The notes beneath the pieces are model-generated. The model was not told the DNA's origin. It did no database searches and saw nothing but the letters and a program-made list of their open reading frames with translations. A stretch of DNA of 64,000 nt from Nocardioides sp. GY 10113 (GTDB taxonomy: Bacteria > Actinomycetota > Actinomycetes > Propionibacteriales > Nocardioidaceae). The DNA lies in the NCBI RefSeq assembly GCF_004919105.1, contig NZ_STGK01000008.1, forward strand, positions 28,160 to 92,159, written 5' to 3'. A program made the translations under genes and the position numbers. Shown here piece by piece: positions 8,338-21,806 of this stretch (positions are counted from its first letter, which is position 1; the number at the start of each line of letters is the position of its first letter).

Positions 8338-9933
8338 TCACTCCCACTCGATAGTGCCCGGCGGCTTCGAGGTGATGTCGACCGTGACCCGGTTGACCTC
8401 GGCCACCTCGTTTGTGATCCGGGTCGAGATCCGCTCCAGTACGTCGTAGGGCAGCCGGGCCCAGTCGGCGGTCATCGCGTCCTCCGAGGTCACCGGGCGC
8501 AGCACCACCGGGTGACCGTAGGTGCGGCCGTCGCCCTGGACGCCGACCGAGCGGACGTCGGCGAGCAGCACCACCGGGAACTGCCAGATGTCGCGGTCCA
8601 GGCCGGCGGCGGTGAGCTCCGCGCGGGCGATCGCGTCGGCCTCGCGCAGGATGTCGAGCCGCTCGCGGGTGACCTCGCCGATGATCCGGATGCCCAGGCC
8701 GGGGCCCGGGAACGGGTGGCGCCAGACGATCTCCGGCGGCAGGCCCAGCTGCTCGCCGACCAGGCGGACCTCGTCCTTGAAGAGCGTGCGCAGCGGCTCG
8801 ACCAGCTCGAACTCGAGGTCCTCGGGCAGGCCGCCGACGTTGTGGTGGGACTTGATGTTCGAGGTGCCCGCTCCCCCGCCGGACTCGACCACGTCCGGGT
8901 AGAGCGTGCCCTGCACCAGGAACGCGACCTTGGTGCCCTCCGGGGCGCCCTTGATGATGTCGACCTCGGCCGCCTCGAAGGTACGGATGAACTCGCGACC
9001 GATGATCTTGCGCTTGGTCTCGGGGTCGGTGACCCCGGCCAGCGCGTCGAGGAACTGCTTCTCGGCGTCCACCACGACCAGGTTGGCGCCGGTGGAGGCG
9101 ACGAAGTCGCGCTCGATCTGCTCGGTCTCGCCCTTGCGCATGAGTCCGTGGTCGACGTACACGCAGGTCAGGCGGTCACCGATCGCCTTCTGCACGATCG
9201 CCGCGGCGACCGCGGAGTCGACGCCGCCGGACAGGCCGCAGATCGCGCGGCCCTCGGTGCCGATCTGCTCGCGGATCCGCTCGATCTGCTCCTCGGCGAT
9301 GTTGCCGATGGTCCAGGTCTGGCGGCAGCCGGCGATGTCCCACAGGAAGTGCTCGAGCACCTTCTGGCCGTGCTCGGAGTGCAGCACCTCGGGGTGCCAC
9401 TGCACGCCGGCCAGGCGGCGCTCGACGTTCTCGAACGCGGCCACCGGGGTGACGTCGGTCTGCGCCAGCACCTCGAAGCCCTCGGGTGCGGCGGTCACCG
9501 AGTCTCCGTGCGACATCCACACCTTGTGGTCGGTCGGGATGCCACCGAGCAGGGTGCCGGCGTGGCCGACGTGGACCCGGGTGCGGCCGTACTCGCGCGC
9601 GCCGGTCGCCGACACCGTGCCGCCCAGGCCCTGGGCCATGAGCTGGAAGCCGTAGCACATCCCGAACACCGGGGTGCCGGCCGTGAAGATGGCGGGGTCG
9701 ATCGCCGGGGCGCCCTCGGCGTACACCGAGGACGGGCCGCCGGAGAGGATGATCGCGGCCGGGTTCTTGGCCAGCATCTCCGCCACCGGCATCGTGTGCG
9801 GCACGATCTCGGAGTAGACCCGCGCCTCGCGCACCCGGCGGGCGATCAGCTGGGCGTACTGGGCGCCGAAGTCGACGACCAGGACCAGGTCGTGCTCGTG
9901 GTGGGAGGGTGCCTGCTCGGCGGGGGCCGTCAT
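8338..9933 (-). CDS. guaA: GMP synthase (glutamine-hydrolysing)
   Basis: A 531-residue enzyme making GMP from XMP, glutamine and ATP. Residues 15-200 are the class I glutamine amidotransferase domain, with nucleophile Cys93 (FGMCYGFQ) and the His/Glu pair in GVQWHPEV. Next is the ATP pyrophosphatase domain with PP-loop LSGGVDSAV. The C-terminal dimerisation domain ends [11 protein letters not shown], as in most bacterial GuaA. Start ATG 9933 is preceded by TAGGAT with a 7-nt gap, so the mRNA is probably leaderless. It stands alone between two terminator/spacer regions. Confidence 0.97.
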   Translation of the reverse strand: MTAPAEQAPSHHEHDLVLVVDFGAQYAQLIARRVREARVYSEIVPHTMPVAEMLAKNPAAIILSGGPSSVYAEGAPAIDPAIFTAGTPVFGMCYGFQLMAQGLGGTVSATGAREYGRTRVHVGHAGTLLGGIPTDHKVWMSHGDSVTAAPEGFEVLAQTDVTPVAAFENVERRLAGVQWHPEVLHSEHGQKVLEHFLWDIAGCRQTWTIGNIAEEQIERIREQIGTEGRAICGLSGGVDSAVAAAIVQKAIGDRLTCVYVDHGLMRKGETEQIERDFVASTGANLVVVDAEKQFLDALAGVTDPETKRKIIGREFIRTFEAAEVDIIKGAPEGTKVAFLVQGTLYPDVVESGGGAGTSNIKSHHNVGGLPEDLEFELVEPLRTLFKDEVRLVGEQLGLPPEIVWRHPFPGPGLGIRIIGEVTRERLDILREADAIARAELTAAGLDRDIWQFPVVLLADVRSVGVQGDGRTYGHPVVLRPVTSEDAMTADWARLPYDVLERISTRITNEVAEVNRVTVDITSKPPGTIEWE

Positions 9934-9940
9934 GGGCCGA

Positions 9941-9946
9941 ATCCTA
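9941..9946 (-). promoter_or_regulatory. -10 element of guaA (leaderless)
   Basis: TAGGAT on the minus strand, 7 nt from the ATG at 9933, with no ribosome site between. Confidence 0.6.
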
Positions 9947-9983
9947 TCGGCGGCCGGCGCCCGCACCGAACCGCGGTGGCGCC

Positions 9984-10763
9984 TCACCAGACGCCCAGCA
10001 CGTCCCCGCCGATCCGGACGATGAACGCGGAGACCACCACGATGAAGAAGACCCGCACGAACCCGGCGCCGCGGGCCACCGCGGTGCGGGCGCCCAGGTA
10101 GCCGCCGACCATGTTGCAGGCACCCATCAGCAGCCCGATCTTCCACAGCACGGCGCCGGTCGGGATGAAGAGCAGCAGCGCCCCGACGTTGGTGGCCAGG
10201 TTGGCCAGCTTGGCCTTGGCCGAGGCCTGCAGGAAGTCGTAGCCGAGCAGACCGACCAGCGCGATCACGAAGAAGCTGCCGGTGCCCGGGCCGAGGATCC
10301 CGTCGTAGACCCCGATGCCGAACCCGACCGCCATCGCGGCGATCCGGTGCCGGTGCCCGGAGAAGCGCAGCGCGGTCCGCTCCCCCAGCTCGGGCCGGAC
10401 CAGCACGTAGCCGCCGACCACGACCAGGGCGACCAGCACGATCGGCTCGAACGCCTCCCGGGGCAGGTGGGAGGCGGCGATCGCGCCCACGAAGGAGCCG
10501 GCCAGCGCGCAGACCATCAACGGCACGAACGTCGCCGGGTCCGGCCGGATCCGGCGGTAGTAGGTGGCCGAGCTGGCCGCGGTGCCGCAGACCGAGGCGA
10601 TCTTGTTCGTGGCCAGCACCTGGACCGGACTGGCCCCCGGCAGGCCGAGCAGCAGCGCGGGCAGCTGGACCAGACCGCCGCCGCCGACGACGGCGTCGAC
10701 GAACCCGGCGAAGAGCGCGGCCAGCCCCAGCAGCAGCACCACGGTCACGCTCGGATCGCTCAT
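9984..10763 (-). CDS. TauE/SafE (TSUP) family membrane transporter
   Basis: A 259-residue protein with about eight hydrophobic helices. The duplicated family motif appears as [21 protein letters not shown] in the first half (GGGG after Asp) and [18 protein letters not shown] in the second. TSUP proteins export sulfite, sulfoacetate or related organosulfur anions; substrate not decidable here. GAGAAT at 10771-10776 lies 7 nt before the ATG, suggesting a weak leaderless promoter. No sulfur-metabolism neighbours are visible. Confidence 0.85.
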   Translation of the reverse strand: MSDPSVTVVLLLGLAALFAGFVDAVVGGGGLVQLPALLLGLPGASPVQVLATNKIASVCGTAASSATYYRRIRPDPATFVPLMVCALAGSFVGAIAASHLPREAFEPIVLVALVVVGGYVLVRPELGERTALRFSGHRHRIAAMAVGFGIGVYDGILGPGTGSFFVIALVGLLGYDFLQASAKAKLANLATNVGALLLFIPTGAVLWKIGLLMGACNMVGGYLGARTAVARGAGFVRVFFIVVVSAFIVRIGGDVLGVW

Positions 10764-10835
10764 CGGCCCGATTCTCCGCGACGCCGGCCGGCCTCGGGGA
10801 GCCGCCCTCCCCGCCGGCGGCGGGACGGGCCACGC

Positions 10836-12656
10836 TCAACGCAGCATCCCCGGCAGCGTGTGCCCCCACAGCCAGCCCGCCCCGCTGCTGACCGACGCCG
10901 CCGCCAGCAGCTCGGAGAGCGTCAGGAACTCGCCCGCCCGGCGCCCGGGCACCTCGGCGACCCGCTGGCCGGTGGCGATGGCCGCGAGGCCCGCGAGCCC
11001 CGCCCCGGAGAAGTACGACGAGTGGTTGGCGACCAGGTCCCCGGCCCGCAGCGGGCCCGGGTCGACGGCGAAGCGGTGCCCGCCGAACGACTCCTGCGCC
11101 GGGTCGTGGCCCAGCGTGCCGAGACCGCCGCCGCGGTGGCGCCCGAGCAGCGTGACCGGGTCGTGGTCGGCGGCGCCGACGTGCACCTCCGCGTCCTGGC
11201 CGGCGAGGTCCTCGGCCCGGGCGACCGGCTCCCCGGGGCTGCCGAGCAGCACGTAGTCCTCGACCGTGCCCGGGGCGGCGCCGAGCCCGGCGTACCCGAG
11301 CGCGGTGGCGCCGTAGCTGTGGCCGATCGCGGTCAGGTGCGCCGGCGCGCCGGCGTCGGAGGCGGCGAGGCCGTCCAGGAACTCGGCCAGGTCGCGCCCG
11401 CCGGCCCGGGCGGCCGCCGTGGTGGCGACGTGCGCGAGGTCGACCAGCTCGTCGACATCGGTGAGCCGATCCGCGCTGGGGGCGTCGTAGTCGAGCCACA
11501 GCACCGTCGCCACGGACCCGCGGCCGGCGTCCGCCATCGCCTCGTACAGCGCCTCGACGCGGTCGAAGCCACTGACGTCGGCGGCCTCGCTGGTCGTGCC
11601 CGGGACGTAGACCGCCACGTCCTCGGCCCGGTCCGGGTCGCCGACGGCGATCGCGACGCCACCGTCCCCGCTGTGCGCCTCGGGCCGGTAGACGATCAGG
11701 TGCACCAGCTGGTCGCCGGTGACGGGGTCGACGGCGTCCCCGTAGGAGTCCAGGAGCTCCGCGACCGCGGCGGCGGTGTCCGCGGCCCCGTCCACCCAGT
11801 CCGCCCCGTCCGCCCAGTCCGCCCCGTCCGCCCCGTGCGCGCCATCGGCGCGGCCGGCCGCGAGGTCCGCGGCGAGGGCCGCCCGGTTCGCCTCGTCGCG
11901 GTCCCGGACGCGGATCCCGGCCAGGTTGCCGACGCGCGCGGGATCGTCGATGAGCAGCGCCTGCCGCTGGGCGCGACCGAGGGAGCGCCACCAGCACGCG
12001 AGACCGAACGGGTCGTCCGCGCGCAGCCGCAGCGCCGTGCGCAGGGCCGCCAGCCCGCCGCCCCCGAGCAGGTCAGCCACCCGCCGCCCGGCCGGGTCGT
12101 CGGTCCGCGCTCCCTCGAGCACGGTGTCGACCGCCGCCAGCGCCGCCAGGTACGCCGCCTCCGACTCCGCGCAGCGCCCCCGCCAGCTGTCGACGTCGGC
12201 CAGCAGCAGGCGGACCCGCGCCGCCAGTGCGGCGCCGTCCGGGGCCGGCGCGAGCCCCACCGCGGGCGGCAGGCAGCCCGGTGCCGCGAGGGCCGTGCGC
12301 GCCGCGTCGAGCGCCGCGACGATGTCGTCGTTGAGCGCCAGGCGCCGCTCCTCGAGCGTCTCCCACTCCCGCCGCAGCCGGCGGACGCGGTCCTCGAGCG
12401 CGTCGGTGGCGAGCACGGCCCGCAGCAGCGCCGCCCCGGCCGTCTCGATGCGCGCCAGGAGCCGGCGCCGGGCGCCCTCGTGCGCCGCGGCGGTCCGACC
12501 CGTCCAGCTCGGCGCCACCGCCGACGCGACCGCCCCGCGCACGTCCTGCACGCCGACGGCGACCCCGCGCAGCGTGGTGGCGAGCACGGCGGCGGCCTCG
12601 GGCGTGGTCGCCGGCTCCGGGACCGGCGCCACCGGGGGCGGCAGGTCGGTGGTCAC
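10836..12656 (-). CDS. DUF1023 alpha/beta-hydrolase
   Basis: A 606-residue protein. The C-terminal ~300 residues are the DUF1023 alpha/beta-hydrolase domain, with nucleophile elbow [12 protein letters not shown], the strand [11 protein letters not shown] and a late His in LVANHSSYF. The N-terminal ~300 residues are helical, Ala/Arg-rich, and carry a short Gly-Ala-Asp-rich repeat near the junction. The GTG start at 12656 overlaps the previous stop (GTGA), so it is the last gene of a coupled three-gene operon. Actinobacterial DUF1023 proteins often follow small helical WXG100-like proteins, hinting at type VII secretion or envelope lipid chemistry. Substrate unknown. Confidence 0.75.
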   Translation of the reverse strand: MTTDLPPPVAPVPEPATTPEAAAVLATTLRGVAVGVQDVRGAVASAVAPSWTGRTAAAHEGARRRLLARIETAGAALLRAVLATDALEDRVRRLRREWETLEERRLALNDDIVAALDAARTALAAPGCLPPAVGLAPAPDGAALAARVRLLLADVDSWRGRCAESEAAYLAALAAVDTVLEGARTDDPAGRRVADLLGGGGLAALRTALRLRADDPFGLACWWRSLGRAQRQALLIDDPARVGNLAGIRVRDRDEANRAALAADLAAGRADGAHGADGADWADGADWVDGAADTAAAVAELLDSYGDAVDPVTGDQLVHLIVYRPEAHSGDGGVAIAVGDPDRAEDVAVYVPGTTSEAADVSGFDRVEALYEAMADAGRGSVATVLWLDYDAPSADRLTDVDELVDLAHVATTAAARAGGRDLAEFLDGLAASDAGAPAHLTAIGHSYGATALGYAGLGAAPGTVEDYVLLGSPGEPVARAEDLAGQDAEVHVGAADHDPVTLLGRHRGGGLGTLGHDPAQESFGGHRFAVDPGPLRAGDLVANHSSYFSGAGLAGLAAIATGQRVAEVPGRRAGEFLTLSELLAAASVSSGAGWLWGHTLPGMLR

Positions 12657-13006
12657 CGGAAGGCCCCGCCGAAGACACCCGGGTCCCAGCCGCTGCCGCC
12701 GGCGACGGGCGGCAGCGCGAGGAGCATGCCGACGACCGATGCGCCGTCGACGCGGGCCAGGTCCTCGCCGGCGTCCCGGACGGCCTCCGCGCAGGCGCGG
12801 GCGGCCCGGGCGCAGTCGGCCAGCTCCTCGCTCCACGTCTCGCCGAACCTCGCCACGCCGGCGGCGACCGGCGCGAGACCCGGCTGCGGCACCGGGACCA
12901 GCCGGCCCGCGGCTGAGGCCAGCGCGTCGCCGTCGGCGTCCCAGGCTCGGGCGAGCGCGGTCAGCTCCGCGAACGACACCCCGACGACGCCGTCGCGGCC
13001 GCTCAC
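12653..13006 (-). CDS. Small helical protein, ESX/WXG100-like by context
   Basis: About 117 residues, predicted almost wholly helical (VSFAELTALARAWDADGDAL; ELADCARAARACAEAVRDAG), with a Gly/Pro-rich end ([15 protein letters not shown]). GTG 13006 overlaps the upstream stop by GTGA; a second GTG at 13018 is possible. Size, helix content and position before a DUF1023 hydrolase resemble ESX-associated small proteins. I do not see a canonical WXG motif, so this is by analogy only. Confidence 0.55.
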   Translation of the reverse strand: MSGRDGVVGVSFAELTALARAWDADGDALASAAGRLVPVPQPGLAPVAAGVARFGETWSEELADCARAARACAEAVRDAGEDLARVDGASVVGMLLALPPVAGGSGWDPGVFGGAFR

Positions 13007-13677
13007 ACCCGCCCCCACCGCTCGTCAGCCGCGTTGCTCGCCACCGACGGCCCGGCGAGGAGAGCCCGCACCTCGGCGGCGCTGGACCGGCGGGCGGCGA
13101 GCGGCACCGCGAGCGGCCGCCCGTGCATCGTCAGGACGGTCGCGCCGGGTCCCGCCTGGCCCTGCAGCGCGATCCGGCCGTCGGTCGCCTCCAGCACCGG
13201 CAGTCCGCGGCGGGTGCGTGGCGCCAGCCGCCACCCGTCCTCGCCCAGCGCCGACACGAGCGTGCGCAGCAGCCCCGCGCCGCCGGTCGCGCCGAGCCCG
13301 CGCACCGCGCGCTGGACCACGAACCGGTGGAGGTCGCCGTGCGGGCGCCATCCGACCGAGGGCGCGACCGCCGACAGCTCGTCCGCCGCATCGGTGCCGG
13401 CGAGCGCGGTGGCGAGCAGCCGCCATCCCGCGACCACCTCGGCCGCGGCGGCGCGGCCCTCGGCGGCGCCGGCGGGCGCAGGGTGGTCACCGCGCCATGG
13501 GGGCAGCAGGACCAGCCCGACCTCCGGGCGGCGCCGGCGTACCTCGGACCAGAACGCGTCGGCGCCCGACTGGTGGGTGGTCCCACCGGTCGTCTGGCCG
13601 GTCGTCTGGCCGGTCGCGTGGCCGGTCGGGTGGCCGGGGGTCTGGCTGGTCGTCTGGGCTTCGTCGTAGGCAGGCAT
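13003..13677 (-). CDS. Unknown protein, first gene of the DUF1023 operon
   Basis: A 224-residue protein of unrecognised family. After a Thr/Gly/Gln-rich segment (PTGHATGQTTGQTTGGTT, about residues 12-33) comes a mixed domain containing FWSEVRRRRPEVGLVLLPPW, a Trp-containing SVGWRPHGDLHRFVVQRAVRG and a C-terminal half with alternating strands. No signal peptide or membrane helix. ATG 13677 is used here; an in-frame GTG at 13722 follows GGAGGA but with only 2 nt between, so the start is uncertain. Its stop overlaps the next start, so it is probably co-translated with the small helical protein and the DUF1023 hydrolase. Confidence 0.55.
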   Translation of the reverse strand: MPAYDEAQTTSQTPGHPTGHATGQTTGQTTGGTTHQSGADAFWSEVRRRRPEVGLVLLPPWRGDHPAPAGAAEGRAAAAEVVAGWRLLATALAGTDAADELSAVAPSVGWRPHGDLHRFVVQRAVRGLGATGGAGLLRTLVSALGEDGWRLAPRTRRGLPVLEATDGRIALQGQAGPGATVLTMHGRPLAVPLAARRSSAAEVRALLAGPSVASNAADERWGRV

Positions 13678-13758
13678 GCCGGGCAGGTCCCCGGCGCGAC
13701 ATCGACCAAACCACCCCGACACCGTCCTCCACAGGTCGGGCCCGGCCGGCCGGCCCGG

Positions 13759-15774
13759 TCAGCCGACCCAGAACCCCCGGCCGCCGAACCAGTCCTCGTA
13801 GCTGCCGGGCGCGGCACCGCCGGAGCGTCCCCGCGAGCCGAGGTAGGAGCCGACCACGGCGGCGCCGAGGTCGTCGGCCTCCGGGGCGATCACCGACCCC
13901 TCGACCCGGCGCGCCATCGACTCGATGAACCGGGCCAGGCCCGGGTCCTCCCCCAGCCGGAAGAAGGTGGTCTGCGCGCCCAGGCGGCGGGCGTTGTCGA
14001 GCTCGCGCACGGCGAGCGCGATGGTCATCGGGTGCGGCGGGTAGGAGAAGTAGACCTCGCCGTCGGGCTCCAGGTGGGAGGTGGGCTCGCCGTCGGTGAC
14101 GATCAGCAGCACCGGCTGGGCATTGGGGTGCTTGCGGAAGTGGCGGTTGGCCAGCAGCAGGGCGTGGTGGAGGTTGGTGCCCTTGGCCCAGCGGGCGTCG
14201 AGCGCGGTGAGCTCCTCGATCCGCATGCTCTGGGCGTGCCGTCCGAACCCGATCAGCTCCAGGTCGTCGCCGCGGAACCGGGTGCCGATCAGGGTGTGCA
14301 GCGCGAGCGCGGTCTGCTTCATCGGCACCCATCGGCCGTCCATCGCCATCGAGAAGCTGGTGTCGACGCAGAGCGCCACCGCGGCCTGGGTGCGCGCCTC
14401 GGTCTCCGCGACCTCGATGTCCTCGACGCTGAACCGCGGTCCGCCGGGGTCGCCGGCCCGGCGCAGCGTGCCGTTCAGGATGGTCCGCGGCACGTCCCAG
14501 GGCTCGGTGTCGCCGAACTCCCAGCTGCGGGTGGCGCCGGACAGGTCGCCGGCGGCGCCGGCGCGTCGCAGGTCGCGCTGCCCCTGCCGACCCGACATCT
14601 TCTGGGCGACGTCGCGCAGCAGCGCCTTGCCGAGCTGGCGCATCGCCTTGGGGGTCAGCCGCAGCTCACCGTCGAAGCCGCGCTCCATCGCGCCCGAGCG
14701 GCGCAGCGCGCGCTCCAGCTCCTTCAGCCGACGGGCATCGACGGCCGCCTCCTCGCCGAGCTGTCGGGCCAGCCGGTCCAGGTCGACGTCGTCGAGCCGG
14801 GCGCCGCCGTAGGACTGGGAGAGCTGGTCGCTCAGCGCGTCGAGGTCGGCGAGGTCCTGGAGGACGCCGGTGCCGTCGCCGAGGCCGAGGCCCTGGTCGC
14901 CGTCGCCGAAGCGCTGCGAGCCGTCCCAGTCCTCGCCCGGGCGCAGGTTCATCAGGTTCATGTCGAGCCGGTCCAGCTCGCCCATCAGCGCCGGCGACCC
15001 GAACGCCTGCGCCGAGAGCTGCATCAGCTCCGCGCGCTGCTCGGGACTCATCGAGTTCAGCATCCGTTGGGCGGCGGCGGACCGCTCGGCGAGGGTGTCG
15101 AGCAGCTCGTCGAGGGTCTGCGGGTCCTCCGGGAAGTGCTGGCCGTGCTGGGCCATGAACTCCTCGAAGTCCTCCTGCGTGTCCAGGCCGGCCGCGCGCT
15201 TCTCGAGCAGGTCGTTGAGGTCGGAGAGCATCTCGTTGATCGCCTGCCGGTCGGCGTCGGTGGCGTTCTCCAGGGCCTGCTTCATGCCGGCGAACCGCTG
15301 GTCGAGCAGCTCACGGCCGAGCAGGTCCTTGATCTGCTCGTACGCCGCGCGGGCGTCGGGCGACTGCCAGTCGTAGTCGGCGAGCTCGGTGACGGCCGCG
15401 GCCGGCGAATCGGGCAGGTTCTCCATCCGCATCTCGCGGAACGCCCGGTCGGCGTCGTCCATCAGCGCGTCGCGGGCCAGCTGCTTGCGCTCCTCCAGGA
15501 CGGCGGTCTCCAGCAGCTCGCGCACCTGGTCGAGCGTGCCGTCCAGGTTGTGCCGCTGGAGCAGGTCGCGGCGCCGCTCGGCGACCCGGCGGGCCAGGTC
15601 GTCGAGCCCCGCCCGGTCCTGCCCGCCACGGCGCAGGAACTCCTGCATCGCGCGCTCCGGGCTGTAGCCGGCCATCACGTCCTCGCCGATCGCGTCCAGC
15701 GCCTCGGCGATGTCGACCGGCGGGGCCAGCGGGTCGCCGCCCTCGTACCTCTTGAACCGCGTCGGGTCCTTCAT
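13759..15774 (-). CDS. VWA-domain protein, partner of MoxR-type ATPase
   Basis: A 671-residue protein. The first ~440 residues are helical and charged; the C-terminal ~200 form a von Willebrand A domain with MIDAS motif DTSFS (after VALCVD), a downstream Thr in KGTNLHHALL and Asp in VTDGEPTSH, all metal ligands. It lies 15 bp behind the AAA+ ATPase gene at 15790. MoxR-type ATPases paired with VWA proteins act as metal- or cofactor-insertion chaperones (CbbQ/CbbO, NorQ/NorD, CoxD/CoxE); that is known for the class. The client here is unknown; the coupled cyd genes upstream are a candidate. Confidence 0.85.
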   Translation of the reverse strand: MKDPTRFKRYEGGDPLAPPVDIAEALDAIGEDVMAGYSPERAMQEFLRRGGQDRAGLDDLARRVAERRRDLLQRHNLDGTLDQVRELLETAVLEERKQLARDALMDDADRAFREMRMENLPDSPAAAVTELADYDWQSPDARAAYEQIKDLLGRELLDQRFAGMKQALENATDADRQAINEMLSDLNDLLEKRAAGLDTQEDFEEFMAQHGQHFPEDPQTLDELLDTLAERSAAAQRMLNSMSPEQRAELMQLSAQAFGSPALMGELDRLDMNLMNLRPGEDWDGSQRFGDGDQGLGLGDGTGVLQDLADLDALSDQLSQSYGGARLDDVDLDRLARQLGEEAAVDARRLKELERALRRSGAMERGFDGELRLTPKAMRQLGKALLRDVAQKMSGRQGQRDLRRAGAAGDLSGATRSWEFGDTEPWDVPRTILNGTLRRAGDPGGPRFSVEDIEVAETEARTQAAVALCVDTSFSMAMDGRWVPMKQTALALHTLIGTRFRGDDLELIGFGRHAQSMRIEELTALDARWAKGTNLHHALLLANRHFRKHPNAQPVLLIVTDGEPTSHLEPDGEVYFSYPPHPMTIALAVRELDNARRLGAQTTFFRLGEDPGLARFIESMARRVEGSVIAPEADDLGAAVVGSYLGSRGRSGGAAPGSYEDWFGGRGFWVG

Positions 15775-15789
15775 GACCGTCGCCCGGGC

Positions 15790-17210
15790 TCAGCCATAGA
15801 CCGTCTCCGCCCCGTCGGAGTCCTTGCCGATCTTGCGGGCCAGGTAGAGGCCCTCCAGCGCGAGCTCGATCGCCGCCGCGCGCTCGCCGTCGTTGCTGCC
15901 GCCACCGGGGCCGAGCACCCGCTCGCAGACCTGGTCGTACAGGTCGGACTCGCCCAGCACCGGCAGCCCGGCGAGGAAGTCGCGGGCGGTGACGTGCTCG
16001 CCGGTGGTGATCGTGGCCCCCGCCTCGACGGCGTCCACCAGCAGCGCGAAGTCCAGACCCCGGAAGGCGCCGCGGACCGTCTCCGCGGTCGCGGTGCGCA
16101 GCAGGTGGGTGAGGATCTCGCTCTCGCGCCCCTCCTCGCCCGACTCGAACTCGATCTTGCCGCCGAGCACCTCCAGAGCGGTCTCCAGGTCGACCACCCG
16201 GGCGACCGCGTGGTCCTCGCGGTGCACCGTCGCGCGTCGTAGCGCCGCGGCGGCGATGGTCTCCGCACCGGCGATCGCGAACCGCGCCGAGACCCCGGAG
16301 CGCTGGTCCACCGAGGAGGAGTCGCGCAGGTTGCGGGTGAACCGGGCCAGCACCTCGATCAGGAAGCCGGGCACCTCGACCTGGCCGGCCAGCAGGTCGG
16401 CCTCCTGCCGGATGACCGCCACCTCCGCGTCCAGCTGGGTCGGGTAGTGGGTCCGGATCTCCGCGCCGAACCGGTCCTTGAGCGGAGTGATGATCCGGCC
16501 GCGGTTGGTGTAGTCCTCCGGGTTGGCGCTGGCCACCACGAGCACGTCCAGCGGCAGCCGCAGCACGTAGCCGCGGATCTGGATGTCGCGCTCCTCCATC
16601 ACGTTGAGCATCGCCACCTGGATCCGCTCGGCGAGGTCGGGCAGCTCGTTGATCGCCACGATGCCGCGGTGGCTGCGCGGGATCAGCCCGAAGTGGATCG
16701 TCTCGGGGTCGCCGAGCGAGCGCCCCTCGGCGACCTTCATCGGGTCCACGTCGCCGATCAGGTCGGCGACGCTGGTGTCGGGCGTGGCCAGCTTCTCGGC
16801 GTACCGCTCCGAGCGGTGCACCCAGGAGATCGGCAGGTCGTCGCCGTGCTCGGCGGCGGCGGCCAGGGAGGTGACGGTGATCGGCTCGTAGGGGTGCTCG
16901 CCGAGCTCGGAGCCGGTGATCACCGGGGTCCACTCGTCGAGCAACCCGCCCAGGGTGCGCAGCAGCCGGGTCTTGCCCTGGCCGCGCTCGCCCAGCAGGA
17001 CCACGTCGTGGCCGGCGATCAGGGCCCGCTCGAGCTGCGGCACCACGGTGTCCTCGAAGCCGTGCAGGCCGGGCCAGGGGTCCTCGCCGGCGGCGAGCTT
17101 GCGGAGCAGGTTCTCGCGGATCTCCGCGCGCAGGTGCCGGTGGACGTGGCCGGAGGCGCGGAGCTCTCCGAGCGTGGACGCGGTCGGGGGCGCGGTCGAC
17201 TGGGGAGCGG

Positions 17211-17214
<4 letters not shown>
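15790..17214 (-). CDS. MoxR/magnesium-chelatase-type AAA+ ATPase
   Basis: A 474-residue ATPase. Walker A is LLGERGQGKTRLL (about residue 93), Walker B-like GIVAINELPDL, sensor 1 in VVASANPEDYTNRG, and LKDRFGAEIRTHYP matches the ChlI/MoxR class. The C-terminal third is the helical lid region. The GTG start at 17214 overlaps the TGA of the fused CydDC gene (17211-17213), and the VWA partner follows after 15 bp, so translation is probably coupled along cydDC, this gene and the VWA gene. Inferred role: ATP-driven remodelling or cofactor insertion together with the VWA protein. Confidence 0.85.
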
Positions 17215-20740
<3,526 letters not shown>

Positions 20741-20741
<1 letters not shown>

Positions 20742-21781
20742 CAGCCGTCGGTACCGGTCGCGCCCGCCGCCAGCGCGGCCTGCGGGATGTGGTGCACGCC
20801 GATCCGCTTGCGGAAGACCCAGTAGGTCCAGCTCTGGTAGGCCAGCACGATCGGGGTGAAGATCACCGCGACCCAGGTCATGATCTTCAGCGTGTAGGCC
20901 GTGGCCGCCGCGTTGGTCGTGGTCAGCGACGTGCCGTCGGCCAGCGACGTCGGCATCACGTCGGGGAACAGGGCGGCGAAGAGCCCGCCGACCGCCAGCG
21001 CGATGGCGATGAAGGTGCCGAGGAAGCCCCAGCCCTCGCGGCCGGTGAAGGCCGCGGCCAGCCCGGCGACCAGCGAGAGGGCGGCACCCACGAACAGCAC
21101 GGCCGACAGAGCCGAGCCGGTGTCGATCTGGGTCCAGATCAGGAAGACCACCGCGAGCACGGCGGCCACCAGCCCGATCCGGACGGCCAGGTTGCGCGCC
21201 TCGCCGCGGATCGGCCCCTCGGTCTTGAGGGCGACGAACATCGCGCCGTGGACCAGGAAGAGGGCCGTGGTGGTCAGACCGCCGAGGACGGCGTAGGGGT
21301 TCAGCAGCTCCCAGAACCCGCCGACGTACTCCAGCTCGGCGTCGATCTTGACCCCGCGCAGGATGTTGGCGAAGGCGACGCCCCACAGGAAGGCGGGCAC
21401 CACGGAGCCGAAGAAGATCGCGGCGTCCCAGCGCTTGCGCCAGGTCGGGTCGTCGCGCTTGGCCCGGTACTCGAAGGCCAGGCCACGCACGATCAGCGCC
21501 ACCAGGATCAGCAGCAGCGGGAAGTAGAACCCGCTGAACAACGTCGCGTACCACTCGGGGAACGCCGCGAAGGTGGCGCCGCCGGCGACCAGGACCCACA
21601 CCTCGTTGCCGTCCCAGACGGGGCCGATCGTGTTGATCATGACCCGCCGCTCGGGCGCCTCGGAGCTCTTGCCGCCGAGCACCGGCAGCAGCATGCCGAC
21701 ACCGAAGTCGAAGCCCTCGAGGCAGAAGTAGCCGATCCACAGGACGGCGATGAGGATGAACCAGACAGTGGTCAGTTCCAT
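20741..21781 (-). CDS. cydB: Cytochrome bd ubiquinol/menaquinol oxidase subunit II
   Basis: A 346-residue membrane subunit with about eight or nine helices. Family landmarks include WFILIAVLWIGYFCLEGFDFG at the N terminus, the RRVMINTIGPVWDGNEVW block and GWGFLGTF. It pairs with CydA to form the high-affinity terminal oxidase reducing oxygen to water. AGGAACG precedes ATG 21781; cydA ends 25 bp upstream. Its stop overlaps the CydDC start, so the subunit and assembly factor are translationally coupled. Confidence 0.96.
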
Positions 21782-21806
21782 GACAAGTCGTTCCTTCCCT
21801 GTCGGC

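Noticed and set aside
12653..13006. Calling the small helical protein a true WXG100 secretion substrate
   Set aside because: No WXG turn is visible and no ESX core genes are in the window; kept as context-based only.
11776..16242. 1488-residue plus-strand frame
   Set aside because: Antisense to DUF1023, VWA and ATPase genes with clear motifs; open because stop codons are rare in this base composition.
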